Assembly: GCF_029873635.1 (NCBI RefSeq)
Contig: NC_080419.1
Location: forward strand, 69,421,823-69,485,822
DNA: 64,000 nucleotides
Direction of reading: 5' to 3'
Origin: Malania oleifera
Taxonomy: Eukaryota > Streptophyta > Magnoliopsida > Santalales > Ximeniaceae
The first letter of the stretch is position 1; each line of letters starts with the position of its first letter. Of this stretch, positions 20,928 to 35,900 are shown in pieces. The position numbers and the translations under genes are program-made. A model generated the notes under the pieces. That model saw only the letters and a list, made by a program, of their open reading frames with translations. It did no database searches and was not told the DNA's origin.

Positions 20928-22925
20928 TGTTGGAATTGATGTGATCCTGAAAGGAGGGGGGTGAATTGGACATTTAAAACTTTTTTGCTAATTTAAACAA
21001 TTACGCCGATTCACCACATCTCATTTCCCATTCGAAATAAAACATGTATGTAAAGTAAGTGAGCAATGTGTGCATACATACACGTGTGCTACATATCTCA
21101 TTTAAATTAATTATGTGTGCATGCAAGATGGTTATAAAAATACATGAACAAATATACACATACTAAAATTAAAGTGCGGAAAGTAAATTAGATAGGGAGA
21201 AAGAGATACACGATATTTGTTATCGAGATTCAGCCAAACCAGCCTTTGTCCTCGCCTTGAGCATACCCCCTATGGATTACACTAAACCTGCTCACTTAAA
21301 CGGGAGGTGCCGAGGTCGTTTACATCCTCTCCTTACGGGGCGAGGAAAACCCCAGTTCAATTACAACGCTGAGCTCAACTTGTCTCACTTACAGGGCTGA
21401 GACTCCCCAGTTCAAATTTCGGGCTGAACCCAACCGATTTCACTTACGGGGCTGAGACTCCCTAGTTCAATTAATGGGATGAATCCAACCAGTACATTAA
21501 AATCATTTTTATACAAAATAATGCTTCTAAAAATACAAGCAGAGATGTACACGTTTAAGCTCTAACAAATGCACTATAATATGATATGAGTTATGCTCAG
21601 TAGACTTAGGGTGCTTTTCTAAAAATGATTTTGTACAAAACAAAAATACAAACATTTGATATTCAATGTGCAAATCAAAGCAAGAATGTATTTCTCCAAT
21701 ATAATATTTACCATGGAAATATATGGAGAAATATCAAAGCAAACTTTCAAAATGATTTTCAAAGTGAAAAGGAAATGAGAGAGTTAATGCCTTGAATGAA
21801 AAACAAAATGCCTATAAAAATTACTCTCTTGTAAAAGTGATTTACAAATAAATGAAAGAGAGTTTTGGAGAGTAAAAGATGTGCCCCAAGAAAAGAGTTT
21901 TGCAATAAAAACGTATTTTTGGGAAACTTTGATTATGATAAAATTAAAGAGAAAATTTAGCTAATCAAAGTTACTAATTTAAGTTATGAAAGGGGTATTT
22001 ATAGTTTCTCAACAAAATATGACCGTTGGGGACAAATTAGGAATTTTTTAAATGTTTTAATTAAATTTTAACCCTAATTACCCCGATAAAAAATTGGCAA
22101 CTCGAGAGGTTCGGTCGCTCGATCCTTAGGGACAGTCCCTAGAACAGAGACAAAGAGAAAATGTACTTTTTCAAGTTCGGGTGCCCAAAGGAAGGTTCAG
22201 GTGGCTGGGCAAAGGCGATTTTCCAAATGTTCGAGGTTCGGTCGCTCGGTGAACAGTTTGGTCTGCCGAACCTCACACTTCAGTTGCTCGAGCCTATTTT
22301 GAACTAATAGTTTGGTCATCCGATGATCGTGGAAAAGTAGCTTTTTACGCATTCAGTCAACCGATGACAACTAGTTAATTTTAAGTTCGGTCGCCCGAGG
22401 CATGGTCAACTATTGACCCTTTGCACATTTGGTCACCCAAGCCATTTTTACTGCTCTAGGTTCGGTCACCCGAAGTCCTATTTTTTATCTTGAACTTAGT
22501 CAACCATGTGTGAATAAGTTATAGCAGTTAGGTTCGAGAGGTGATGGTTCCTTTGGTCATTCTAAGGTATCTTGAGAGTTAACCCCAAAAATTCGACGTC
22601 GGTTGACCGAAGATGATCCCTAAGGTCAATTTATGGTCTTGAGCATAAATACCTATTATGCATGATATGCAGATTATTACAGACCATAAAAAACTTATTA
22701 TAATTACAATATAACTTGAAAGAAAAACAAAAAGAGTTTCTTGTTCTGCTCCTTTGCTATAACATGGATTGCGCCGAATGATGTGCTCGTTTAAGTGTTT
22801 TTCGGCTTCCATTTCTCATCTGTCATTCGTGTTTAGAAAAGTAAACTTGTTCATACATTTAACACACAGATGAGATAGTGTGATCTGTCATAATCAAAAT
22901 AGGAGATGGATTCAAAAAGTCAACA
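20928..22925 (-). repeat. Sirevirus-like solo LTR, 1998 bp, repeat CCTTT
   Basis: Sense start TGTTGACTTTTTGAATCC at 22925 and sense end ATCACATCAATTCCAACA at 20928, flanked by CCTTT at 20923-20927 and 22926-22930. The start and end match the LTR at 55061-57482 (TGTTGACTTTTTGAGTC and ACACCAATTCCAACA). Sense features: a cluster of TTCGGTCGCCCGA-like motifs (22475-22085), a TATAAATA box (22003-21996) and the GAGCAGGTTTAG then GCGAGGACAAAGGC block (21290-21230). No internal part is present. Confidence 0.92.
21996..22003 (-). promoter_or_regulatory. TATA box of Sirevirus-like solo LTR
   Basis: TATAAATA on the minus strand, about 80 nt downstream of the TTCGGTCGCCCGA motif cluster. Confidence 0.55.
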
Positions 22926-22930
22926 CCTTT

Positions 22931-23696
22931 CATTTGAACTAAAATGTAGCTCTTAACCAACTTGGTCAAATCGACCTAGCCAAACCACGCTCTTTAGCTC
23001 ATTTTAACTTTCTTGTGCATTAATTACTTTAACTGTTCAATAAGGGGATCCAACCATCCACTTTCATAAAGAACTAAATTCCTATGATTGAAAGAGACAT
23101 TTAACCACGTTGAAAGAGGGAGAGCCCATCTTTCCAAAGTAGTTAATGAGGAAAAATGCGAAAAGAAAAAGGAAGGATATATTTTCACTCTCTCCATGCT
23201 CCCATTCTTTCTCTCTCACAGACATTGATTTGGGCCATTAAAGAGATCCTTAAAAAGCCACCGGGACCTCCTAAAAGTCCATTTTTGATTTTGTAGATCC
23301 AAAGTAAGAGGGATTCTTCACTTACCTCTAGCCTATTTGACCTATGAAACGGCGACATTAACAAAGTATTTGTTTTAATAAGTTTTAACTTTAAATAAAT
23401 GCTTTATTTAAAAAGTATACTTTTTTTTTAATTATTTTTATAAAAATTTTTTTATAAATAATTATCTAAAAAACTACTTATAATAAATGATTTTAAATAA
23501 TTTTTTGATAAATACTTTTTTAAATGAGTAGTTTTTTCCCCAAAAAAAAAAAAAAAATGGTTCGAACCGATCCAAATCCAGGGGCAGGAACCCAAAAATT
23601 TTCTGAACGAACGCTGATATTGCGTAGGACTCTAAGCGTAAGTGCTGTTGTTTCAGTTGGGCCGGCTGTGAGCCAAATCGAGAGAGAGAGAGAGAC
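22931..23696 (+). promoter_or_regulatory. Upstream region of the MERIT40-like gene
   Basis: No clear TATA box near the ATG. Two TGGGCC motifs (23231-23236 and 23658-23663) match the site II element found in many plant housekeeping promoters and bound by TCP factors. A GA run at about 23681-23695 directly precedes the start codon, as in many plant 5' UTRs. The Sirevirus-like solo LTR ends about 770 bp upstream and points away from the gene. The AT-rich stretch 23380-23530 may hold the transcription start, which I cannot place. Confidence 0.4.
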
Positions 23697-23957
23697 ATGG
23701 GGGGAGTGGAGACGGAGAACTTGACACCAAGCCCCTACACTCTGCAATTATCTCCTATCAGCAGCGAAGACATACTCTTCTGCATCGATGCCGACGTTGA
23801 ATCCCTTGTGGAGATGAAAATCTCCGGCCCCAAGGGCCGACCCACCACCAGATTGGACTCTATTAAGCAGGCCATCCTCCTCTTCGTCAACGCCAAGCTC
23901 GCCATCAACCCTGATCACCGCTTCGCCTTCGCTTCTTTCGCCAAATCCGCATCATGG
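23697..23957 (+). CDS. MERIT40-like gene, exon 1
   Basis: 87 codons from ATG (after a GA run) to a Trp codon, then donor TGG|GTATTC at 23957/23958. It encodes the N-terminal half of the von Willebrand A-like fold. The open frame continues about 40 codons into the intron, but that part is unlike the family. Confidence 0.9.
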
Positions 23958-26900
23958 GTATTCCGGCCATCCTCTTTCGAATTTTTCTTCCTGCTTTTGA
24001 TTGACGCATTTTTCGTTCCCATGCGGGATTTTGCGGAACTGGATTTCTTTAGAATCTGTAGAGTTGTTAAGAACACGAGCTGAATTTTCTTAACATTAGT
24101 TTTTCGATGAAGATTTGACATTCATTTTCTTTCGAATTTTTTTCCCTGAGCAACTTGAAAATTATTTACTGGGTTTTGCATGAACTTTGGGAAAAGGAAA
24201 AAGGCTCCTTTTGATTGATTTATTGAGGTTTTGGGAGCTTCGAACAGAGTACCACGCTAATCCTATGGGATTTTGATGTGTATTTGGATGGTATCCAGTG
24301 TGTGTGTGTGTTTTTTTTAAGCTTAAGCTTTTGATTAGGCAAATTTTCTTTTTCATTTGCATTGTTTGGAGTTGAATTATGCTGGCTATTTATTGAATGG
24401 CCAACCAAAATTTAATCTTCTTACTTTTTAGATCTCATGGATATTGCACCAAGGGCATGTTTGGACATAACATTAGACTTGGAAGTTGACATGTGCGCTT
24501 ACTTGTAAACACAATCAACACTGCTCCATTGAGGTCCCTTCATAATGAACTTTAATTTCTAAAATATAGAAAAGGAGAAGACAAACTTTACTCTGTCAAA
24601 CAAAAATAAGATCAAACTTTAGTCCCTTGTGGTGGAATGTACCCTAAAAATTTTGAACACCTCCTATATATTTGTTGAACTTGGCTGCATAATAATTTTG
24701 GGGAGTTAAGTATCATGCAAATCTATTTTATAGAAAAATAAATTTATTCAGAAAGAGAAAAAATTATTACTATCATTACTATCTAAAGGACCATGAGTTC
24801 TTGTGACTACAAAAGAAAAAAAAGATAACTCTAACACAATTAAATTGAAAGTTCCCCTTTCATCCTCTTACCATCATAATTTATAGAGCACTTTAAGTTG
24901 GCTAGTTCATGTTGAGCTTTCTTGTATTGCTCTTATCACACTCTACCCTAACTTTTTGTCTTCCACAAGCAAACAACCCCAAGACCATCTTCTCCATAAG
25001 TAGTTGAGCTTTAATGTCCTTGTCACTAACCTTCTTTTCACGGGGCGCAGGAGTTGGCAAAATACCTTCGAAGTTAATTACCTGCTGTTTTTTACTCAAA
25101 TCTATCATCCTCAAACATAGAAACACCTTCCAAGCATTGTAATTTGGCAAATGGAAAATGCCACCCTCAAAATTTGAGGAATCCAAATTGTACCCATACT
25201 GTGCATGAATTTCATCCAATAACTGTTACATGCAAACCCACTGTCAAATTCATTATCTTCATCATATTTCACCCCATTTCTTATTCCTTGTTGATTGACC
25301 ACCCTCATTAGGCTTCTCTACTCTGTTTTTATTTTTATTTTTTAAATAAAACATTTTCTATTAAAGTTAGTACAATGAAATGGTTGCTTTTTATTTTGAA
25401 ATTGCGGATAGTGTCTTTTGAAATTACAATCATATTCTGATCAAATGATGGGTGGCCATCTTTGGCCGACTGGTTTCTTTTTTCCCTGAGTCTGTGAGTT
25501 AGTTTGTTCTCTTGTATTTTACTACATATAGTGTTTGTGATCTCATAAGCCTCAAATTCAAAAGGAGTAAAGGAAGAACACCAAAAATTGAAGTACCAGA
25601 GTGAAAGTATCCTCTAATTAGAAAATAAAATGAAGACACACATAAGGAAGAAAACAAACTTGTTAGAGGGGATGAGAATTGGTCCAAATGTATCCCTTTC
25701 CTCTCTGAAGGACGTAGAGTAGCATCTCAAATATGTAAAACGCAACGCCATGAGCAGAGGTGAGGTTGTCGATGCACCCAATAGTCGATGATATGCAAGA
25801 TATATTGCCATTTCCCGTTCTACCTACTCCATTCAAAACAACACAATCATAGTCTACACCGCACACACATACATTGATTGATTAACAAACACATACTAGA
25901 GAGAGAGGGAGATGAAACCTAGGGCAAAGTTTGAGATGCAATGATTTGTGGAGGTGAACCAAGAGAGTAAGGCATAAGAGTCTTAACAAAAAGAATTTGA
26001 GGCTTATGATAACCTACCATTTGGAAGGGTACCATTTTCTTCTCTAGGTGGATGGGTCTAATTCAAGCTTCTCATTCTTCCATTCCTTGTTATTTAAAAT
26101 TTAAATATTTCTATTAACTAAAATAATATAATATTATTTATTAATTAACAATAATCTTATTATTAATGTATATTTATAAGAAATCTTCCAATTAAAAGCA
26201 CAAAAAAAAAGTAACAAGTTACATCAAAGTTGCTTTCCAATCCCTTTGAATGTCAGAAAGCAAAAGACCCTCCAATACCCCAAAAGAATGAGCCTAGAAA
26301 GAAGCAAGGAAATAACTTTCTCCCAAAGCAGTCTTGGAGAGGTCTTTTGAATTTTAAAAACTTGAGCATTCCTTTCAAGCCAAAGCAACCACAAAATTGT
26401 AAAAAACAGTAATACCCAAAATATCCTATCTTTCTCCTTCCCAAAGTCCCAAAACTTCACTTCCAAAAAATCCCGAATTGTGGCTAGAGCCACCCAAACC
26501 TCAACAAAGTATGAAAACAAATTGTTCCACCTGCATCTTGATACCTTGCAATGAATGAAAAAATGACTAATAGTCTCATTAGGTTCATTGCACATCACGA
26601 AAATATTTGGATTAAGGGCATTGTGGGGGCCTCCTTAATTGTAGCGTATCATTTGTATTGATCTTGTTAAGATATAACGTCCAAATGAAGGCCTAGATTT
26701 TTAAAAGGAATCTTTGCTTTCCAAACAGCTTTATGTTAGGGAAAAGGGCCCGGATTTGTGGATTTTATGAGATTGGAAAAGAAAGAATTTGAATAGAAAG
26801 ACCTTGAAGCCTCCGCAATCCAAAGTCTTGTATCCCCTTGTGAAGTTGGCATGAAAGAATCTAGCACACCCAACAAAAAGAGTGAACTCACCAACCTCTC

Positions 26901-29900
26901 TTTCATTGAGACTTGTAAAGAAATGAAAATCCCAAGATGTGAAGCTTCCTTTCAAAAGACAAAAAAGTTGAAGTTGGTGCATTTTGAACAATGGATAGTC
27001 TAAACAAGTGGGGCACCAACAACTCCAACAAAGACTTGCCAGCCCAAATGTCCTCCTAGAATTGAATTTTATTCCCATTACCTACTTTAAATGAGTAAGA
27101 AGAAAAAAATAATTCTAGCAACCTGGGACACAAACTTCCATGGACTTGCATTAGTGGTTTGCCACTCCCTTTGGAATCCCATCTATTTTTATGTATTCTG
27201 TATTTACTCTTTATTACCTTGTGCCATGGGGAGTTAGATTCTAAGGGAAATCTCCATAACCATTTCCCTGTTAAGGATATTTCTTAGAAACCACATTGCC
27301 AAGCCCCAAACCCCACTCTGACTTAGGCCTTTTAACAACATCACAACTAACTAAGGGTCCCTCTTATTCTCATCAACACCCGACCATGGAAAATATCTCA
27401 TAGTCTTCTCCACCTTCCCAGCCACCCTAGATGGAATTTTGAAAAGGGATGGAAAATGAATAGGAATATTAGCTAAAGAGGCACTAATAAGAATGATTTT
27501 ACGCCCTAGCGACAAATAAGCCACCCCTCTAATCTTTTCCTCACTCTCTTACAAAAAGGGTTACCCCCTAATGGAAGACCAAGATAAGACGAAGGCCAAG
27601 ACAAAGACTCACACCCTGCTAAGGATCTAAAAATCTCAAGTTCCCTAGTCCCTGCTGCTCAAATTAATGCCAGCTATACCACTATTAGACAAATTTATCT
27701 TCAGCCTCTGTTAACCACCAAATCAATTGGGCTCTCCACAGTAGAAAAACCACCATCATTATTTGTATTTAAAGCTCTTTGAGTACAAAGCTCAGGTTAA
27801 GTCGTTTTCTTCAAAAGATTTGTGCATCTCAATACCTGACTGCATGGCCCTTCAGCGAATATCAACCTTACTAAACCCAGCCAGAGAAGCCTTCTTTCCA
27901 GCATTAATTTGAGTCCTAGCCTTAGCAACTTCTCCCGCTTATTTTGTGGATGATTCTCTTATTCTTTGCAGTGTGGATAAAGAGGAAATAAAGTGGTTTA
28001 TAAGAGCTTTGTTTCCTTTTTAAGCATTAACTGGGACTTAAATCTGGTAAAGTTGAACTCTTTTATTTTATGGGGTCATAGCATGTAAAAGATGCTGCTA
28101 TGGTGTTGGGGTCTAAAGAAAGGAATTAGCTAGCAAAGTGTTTGTGTTTGCCATTTGGAGCTAGGTTGAAGTCAGAGGCAATTTGGGACTTTGTGCAAGA
28201 GAATTTTGAGAAAAATTAACATTTGGAAGGCGTGATATTTGTATTTGGGGGTAAGATGAATTTTGTTGATGAGCACTGTCAGAAATATGCCCATTTGTTT
28301 TATGTCTATTTGTGATTTCATTATCTATAGCAAATTGTATGGAATACATTGTGAAGAATTCCCTTTGGAACGGTGTGATGGAGCAAAATAAGTATCATCG
28401 TGTTAATTGGAGAGAAATTACTTGTTAGTGGAGGAGGTTTTGGGGGTTAGAAATTTAGCTGTGATGAATCAAGTTTTCTTGCTGAAATGGCTTTGGAGAT
28501 TTGAGAGGAGAGGAGGTGCTCTTTGGAGGAAGTATAGGGAGATAGAGCAGGGTTGGCATTCATATTTGCCATGATCACAAGGTGCAAGGATATATGGAGG
28601 GGTATTTGTGCTAGCCTTATAATTTTTTGGAATTTTTCTTTCTTGCAGGTCTGAGATGGTTCGAGGGTTGCTTTTTGGATTCAACACTTGATATGCAACT
28701 GAATCACTTCCTACTTTGTTTCCTCAGCTCTTTCTATGTACAATAATGCAATGGTGCATGATCTTCTGTGTTTCTCAAACAGCGATGTGGAATGTGATGA
28801 TTTAATAGAAGAATTAGATGAAGAACAGGGTTATTTGCTGGACTTATGACTTCAAGGCTTTTCTGTTGGAATGTTAGGGGTCTCAATGAGAAAGCTAAAA
28901 GGTCTGTAGTGAAGTGCTTCTTGAATGAATGGAAAGGGGATCTGCAGGAAACTATGATGGATACTCTTGATAAGAGTCTCATTACCAATATCTGGGGACA
29001 CAACTGGAACAGCTGGATTCACCTAAGGGCTGCAAGCCTGTCAGCAGTGCTGGGGGTGATTTTGGTCATTTGATGGGAAAACACAGTTGAACTGATTGTG
29101 CACACAATTGGAGCCTTCTAAGTGTACCATATATTCAGGAACAGGAAGTTGGATGACAATTTCTCCTGGCTTTTTGTGGGCCTGTGCGGACAACGCAAAG
29201 GTCCATCCAGATGTTTACTGTGGAATGAGCTCTATGAAGCTAGAACAAAATGAGATGTTCTTGGGTTATCGGCAGAGACTTCAAAATGGTGCTTTTCCTG
29301 CATGAAAGAAAAGAGGAAATTCAGAGAATGTAAGCATGAAAGAATTTCGAGAATTCCTTTGTGTGTATGCTCTTATTGACCTCACCTTTATTTATTTTTA
29401 TTTTTTTGGGGGGGGGGGGGGGGGGGGGGGGTTGGGGTGTCCAACTCAATAGGGACCCCTCTTTCTTGAGAACTAAGGTTTTTATTGTCAATGGGCTGGG
29501 AGGATTATTTTCCCATGTTCACCAAAAGCTCCTTCCTAGGTCTACCTCCAACCACTTTCCCATTTTGTTGGATACCGGAGGAATTATGTGGGGACCATCT
29601 CCCTTCTGCTTTGAAAACACATGGCTTAAACAAGAATGTGTTTGGAAGCTCATCAAGGAGTGGGGGTCTACTTTCTACTTTGAAGGCTTTGCAGACTTTG
29701 TTTCTTATTTCCAAATTGAAGGAGACCAAAGAAAAAACTCAAATTGTGGAATAAAAACGCCTTTGGAAGACATCCTTTTGAAGAAAGAAGTTGCCTTGAT
29801 GAAAATCCTGGATATTGAAGCTGAAGAGCTTACTCAAGGCCTTACTTATGCTGGGTTTTGTTCATTTTTAGTAGTTTCCCTGTTTGTAACCTTAGAGGTA

Positions 29901-32900
29901 TACTCTTTTTGTGCTTTTCTTCTTTTGAGAAAAATATCAGGCCACTGTTTTTTGAGGATGATGACTGATTTACTCCCTTCAGCAAATCATTCCAACCAAC
30001 TTCCTTTTTCACATTTGACAAAGTTCCCCCTGGTGCAAAGCAGCCCTTGATTTCCCAGGATGACAATTGAATACACTGCTTTAACAAAACCTCTCCAATG
30101 AATACCTTACCCCCAGGAATAATGGCAGAATGCTCCCTCCCCTTCAATTTCCACTCTCGTTCCAAAAACTTTCCACTCCTTATTGACCTGTATTCCACCT
30201 GATAATATAATCTCTCAAAACTCTTTCAAAGAGAGAAATGATCCAAACTGTTGAAGGCAGATGAAAGATACTCAGAAAACAATGAGCAGCCATCACTGAA
30301 GCCCTTATCCATCAATACACTCAAAGATTTTGCTCTAACATGAAAAAATATTTCTTAGATTTTCTTTTTTCTTTTGTGGAAAATTTTCGTTGGGCAACTT
30401 GTGAAATGCTGATCACCCTTGGGACAAAGTTGCCCATGTCTTTTTACCATTTTTAACTGGCAACAAGGACACATTTTCACATTTTTACATCTATATGTTG
30501 TGGGTGTGCATGCAGCACACACGCACATGCACATAAATGTATACACACTTGCATGTGCAAATGAATATCTATGTTTATCTGTGTATGACATTGACACACC
30601 CTTAGTTGTGAGTTTTGATGTGGCTCATCCAAAATCTTTCATGCATTTGCTCAAATTACTGGTGTCATTCCTTTTTTTTAAAGTTTAACCAAGGCCTTTA
30701 CAGTTGATCCATTGTTCTTCTCCATCTCTTGTTCAACATTTTGAAGCTTCGAAGAGAGTTCAGCAGTGAAGTTGATTCTGCAGTTGTTGCGCTTCGTGGA
30801 CTTTCAGTTTCAGTTGATTCATCTTGTGGCCAGGCAGATCTCACTCAGATATTCCGGGTAGCAGCTTATGAAGCAAAGAAATCTCGTGCACAAAATCGGA
30901 TTTTCAGGGTGGTAAGTGATGCGTGTGCTTGTGTATGTGCTCATTCATGTATTATTATTGTTATTGTTATTATTATTCTCAATGTACTGAAAAAGTTTAT
31001 CTAAGAGAGGTGGTAGATTAGAATTTACAGAACCAGAGTTTGGTGATAGAGAAAAAAAATTGTAGTTCAGTATAGTTCCTTCTTTTGATATTTCTTGTTT
31101 CAATATATATATATTTCATTTATTGCTATATTTTGGCAATTAAAATGGCTCTGAAACTTATGATTAAGGTTTCCCCTATAAATGCACATGTCTAAATCAT
31201 AGAGAATTAGACCAGAATGAAATTACAGATACCTCTATAGATTGAGGTCTTCTACCCTTTCGTAAGAAGCAAATAAAATCATTTTAGAGTAAACTATTGG
31301 TAATTACCCATATATGCACTCTTATGTTCAAGAAATGGATGAATTTAATAGCATTTTGTATTAACGTGTCTGGGCTTGAATGGAACTTGTAATGGACAAT
31401 TTCGTCCTAAAGAAAATTAGAGCAACATGTTGCTAATTCATTAGGCTCCATTTGGATCAAGTATTTTTTTTTTTTTTTTTAGGGAAGGAAAGGAAAGGAA
31501 GAAAGGAAAATAGGAAGGGATCCATTTTCTATCATATTTTCTCTTTACCAAAACCTTTGATGTAATCTCTCCCACCAAAGGTCCGCCCAAAACTGAATCT
31601 TGTTACCTCTGCCAACTTTGAACCTGGTAAGATGATCAAACAAATGAGCAATCTTAGAAACAAACTGCTATGAGCTCACATGAGAAATGTTACCAAAAAC
31701 TCAAGTATCCCCCCATGCTGATGAATTCCATAATGTAATAGGGAATTAACCTCTTAAGGGAACCTCCATAACCATATCCCAACTAGAGATATGTTTTCAG
31801 GCACCAAATTACTAAGTCTGGTACTCCCTTCTGACTTTGGTCCCCTAAATACATCTCAACTAACAAAATGGTCCCTCTTACCATATCCCTTTCCTGACCA
31901 TAAGAAATCTTTATACGCCTCTCCAAAGCTGCAGCGACACTAACAAGAATTCTAGACAAGATAAAAAATAAATAAGAATTTTAGACAGCAAAGAACTAAT
32001 GGGAGTAATATGACTCCCTAGGAACAAGTAAGCCCTCTCCCACCCCACCAATCTCCTACTAGCTCTCTCAACCACCCCAAAAAGCCAAAATATTAGGATT
32101 GCCCAGGAAGATCCAAATTAGACAAAAAGGCAATCATCCAGAGTTCCAGACATACAACCAGCTGAAGACATAAACTCCTCTAAATCACCTTTAATTAAAG
32201 CTTGCCACACCACTCTGACATGTGACTTCCAATCCTGAAATCTTAGAACTTTTCCATTTAAGTTTATCTAAAAATACTTGTTGGCTGTTGCCATTTAAAG
32301 ACATGCTTCTCCAGTTTTCATCAATTTGTGTGGCTATCTAGACATTGGTTGCCATCATATAGGAGGTATCAATCTCTTCTAGAATAGAGTACTCCAATCT
32401 CCAATCTAGATCAATGATAGGCTGCAAGTATATCTAGAGAGTACCTTAAATCTGGTCAAGTCAGTAAATTGTAAAAGCAATTAATATAATCATTCATGGA
32501 CTCATTGTCATCTTGCCTAATTTGACAAGATTGAATTGCAAGGCATTGCATATATTGAGTATGGAACATATTTATGATATATGGATCTTTTCATTGCATC
32601 CTAGTAGCTAATTGGGAGTTGGCCCACTTTTTGTTGAAAATTGGATTTTTTTCGCCATAATGGATTTTTGGAAGTTGACCTAATTGAAACTTTAGTGGTT
32701 TTGATAATCCATGCTTGTTCCCAATTTAGATCATATTTTTCATGAATGTTTTGTTGTTCAACCTTCATGTTCCTTTCAAAACTTCCATGCCTAGTGGTGT
32801 GTAGTTGATATATGCAAGTCCTTTCCGAGGGGGAGTAGTGGGGCTTGAAGATTGCATGTTTGATTAAGAAATCTAGAACCTTGGATGGATAGTTGATGTG

Positions 32901-35900
32901 GGCTTTGAACATGTTCTTGAAATCTTGGAGGAATAGAAACATGTTCAAAAGTTGAAGATTAGGAGATCCTACAATTCGGAATAGGGACTACCCTACTTTT
33001 TAGTTGAATCAGCATTGTACCATCATTATTTTGGTTGAATTTATTCTAGCCAATCACAATTACTTTTAACCCTTATGGCTACAATAATACATAGGGGAAA
33101 GGATGTTAACTAACTATGATAAAAAATCACTTGTGGGAGACTGTGACAGTGGGCTTTGCGACTACACACCCTTCAACTGCAATAGTATGCATCATGGCCA
33201 CTGTCTTAGAGAAATGATCCTTCACAGACGTCATTAGAACAGAACTGTCGAAGGAGAGGAGATCTCCAAAGAAGGAGGAATCCCTTGAATTCAGAGGCAA
33301 AAGGACAACTTTCCTTTCTAGTTTGAATTTCAAATATGTTTCCTATTCCAACGTAAGGTGCGGGGAAGGGGGGTTTGGGCCTATCTTTAGTGGGCCACAA
33401 AACAGTGGCAAAATGGGTTGTTAAAGAAAAGTGAGGGTGGGGGGTGAGGGGATCGGGCCCAACCCAGTTCTTTGTGGAATTAAGGATGTGGGCTCATTAA
33501 TCTAGAGCCTAGTGAGAATCAGCCTACTAAAAGGTGAGGGAAGTGAGGGCAGGAACTTGGTTGAGCTTTTGCTTCCTCAAGCTATAGTAGGCATGGAAGG
33601 AGATAAACCCTTGGTTAATTCTTATAAGGTCTCTCTACCTAAAGTCAAGAATGGAAATTCTGAAGAATGATGTTTGAATTCTATGGGGAAGAGGAGTATA
33701 GTAGCTTAAGGGGATGTGGAGCACATAACGTAAGGCAATTTGAAGAGGGATAGAATAGACTACTTGAATTATAAGTCTTTGCAACCAGGAAGATGATCCA
33801 TCAAAAGTTGTTAGATTTGGAAAATGATTTAAGAAGTTTCTGGGACTTTGAAAATGGCTTGTTGGTTGATCCGCTGAGAGCCAATTTTGACATGGAAGGA
33901 GAAGATGATTGGCCTAAACTCTCAGAGGGTCTTTTTCAAATGAAGGGGAGGTGATATCAAAGTAGAATGTAATTCCCTCACAAGAAACCCGACATTTAGG
34001 GGAAAAGATTTCTCGGTTGTCCTCTAACACTGAGTGAGTGGATGAAGATACTATGGAGCACAACTCAAACTAGACTAAAGAATTGATTGAAAAAGGGGTC
34101 TTTGTCCCCTGTTTTTTAGCTTAGTCATGATAAGGTGGACCTTGTCTGTATTCCTTCTGATGTGGGGAGGGGGTATTGATGAAGAGACAACTATTCCTTT
34201 GGTTGATCCGAATTCATTTGATTCTAGAAAAACATATTCTTCCCCCTCCTATTTAGCCCTCTTCTTCTTTTGATGCTTTATGCCACAAGGAGGGATTTGT
34301 AGGGGGTAGTGCCTCTATTTTTGGCTTAGGGGGCGATGAAAGAGACTGTAGAGACCCAAACAAGCTCTTGAATGACGTGGATTTGAAATTTGTCAATCCT
34401 GTTGGAGTTGAGGTGAGGTTAGGATTTAGTCCCAAAACTTACAAGAGAAGAAAGAATAAGGATCAAAAAGAGTTAAAGGATCTAACCTCTTCCATAAATT
34501 ATGGGGGTAGAAAGGGTATAGGGAAAAAAAAAAGGGGGGGGGGGGGTAAGACGTTAAGAGTATGAAGATTGTTAGTTGGAATGTTAGATGTCTAGGGGAT
34601 AAGGAAGAGAAGTTTGGTTAGGGAGGTTTTGCTTAGGAGTTCTCCAAATGTTGTTTTGATTCAGGAGACTAAGCTTGCATTAATTGATGGGGAGGTTGTT
34701 AGAGGGATTTGGGAAGGGTGTAATAAGGATTGGGTGTACCCTCTTAGGGTTGGCAGGTGGCATTCTCGTGTTGTGGGACACCCATATTATCTCCAAAGTG
34801 GATAGTTTGGTGGGCTTTTTTCTCTTCCGATCTTGTTAGAAATGAGAGATCGGGGTCAATGGTGGGTTTCGTCAGTGTATGGTTTTTCTAGACTTGCTCT
34901 AAGGAGTTCCTTTTGGGATGAGCTTTATTTTGTATCTGGTTTTTGCTCCCCCTAAGTGGGTTGTGGGGGTGATTTCAATGCAGTTAGATTTCCTCAGGAA
35001 AAGGAGGGAGGCAGGGCTGCTCTAACAATGCAGAAATTTGATATTTTCACTAGGGTGAGCGGCTTGAGAGATATTCCTTTGAGTAATGCTAATTTTTCTT
35101 GGTTAGTGATGGGGCTAGTGCAGTGGTTAGTACACTTGATAGGTTCTTGTTCTCTAGCAAGTGGGAGGATGGGTTCCCTAATCTATCCCAAGTTGCTCTA
35201 ACTAGATCCACCTTTGACCACTTTCCTATGTTTTTTGGAGGGAGGTGTTCAATGATATTAGGCTTAAAAAGATCAGTATTTTAGGAGAGTTGGTTGAGTT
35301 AGATAGAAAGGAAGAAGTTATTAATCTCACTGGAGAGGAGTTGAAAAGAGTCTCTTTTAAGGACAAATTGGAAGAGGTGATTTTTAAGGAAATAAGAAGT
35401 TGGAGGTAGAAGACAAAGTTTAAATGAGTTAGAGATGGTGATAAAAATTCTGGAGTTTTTTCATAGGATAACAAGTGGGAAATAAGGAAAAATTTGATTC
35501 GGGAGTTGGAGGTGGATAGGGGGGAAGTTATCTCAGATTATAGTAGGATTGCTTCAGTGATCAATTTTTTTTTATTATAATTTGTTTTTTTGAGGAGGAT
35601 GAAAATAGACTAATGGTGGAAGGTCGCTTTGTTTGATGACAAGATGCCTTAGAGAGACCTAGCGAGGAAGAGGAAGTAAGGTCTTCTGTCTTTGGGATAG
35701 AAGGGGATAAGATACAGGGCTGAATGGTTTCAATCTGGCTTTCTTTCAAGAATGTTGGGCAGTGGTTAAGGATGACTTGATGAATGTTTTTAATGAATTT
35801 TACTACAATGAGATTTTAAGCGAGAGTATTAGTTTTACCTTTATAACTTTGGTGCCTGAGAAAAGCAGGCCTATCAAGATATCTGATTATAGTCCTATTA

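Noticed and set aside
23957..24083. Extension of MERIT40-like exon 1 to a stop at 24083
   Set aside because: The sequence after the Trp codon at 23957 is unlike the family, begins with a GT donor, and homology resumes at 30747.
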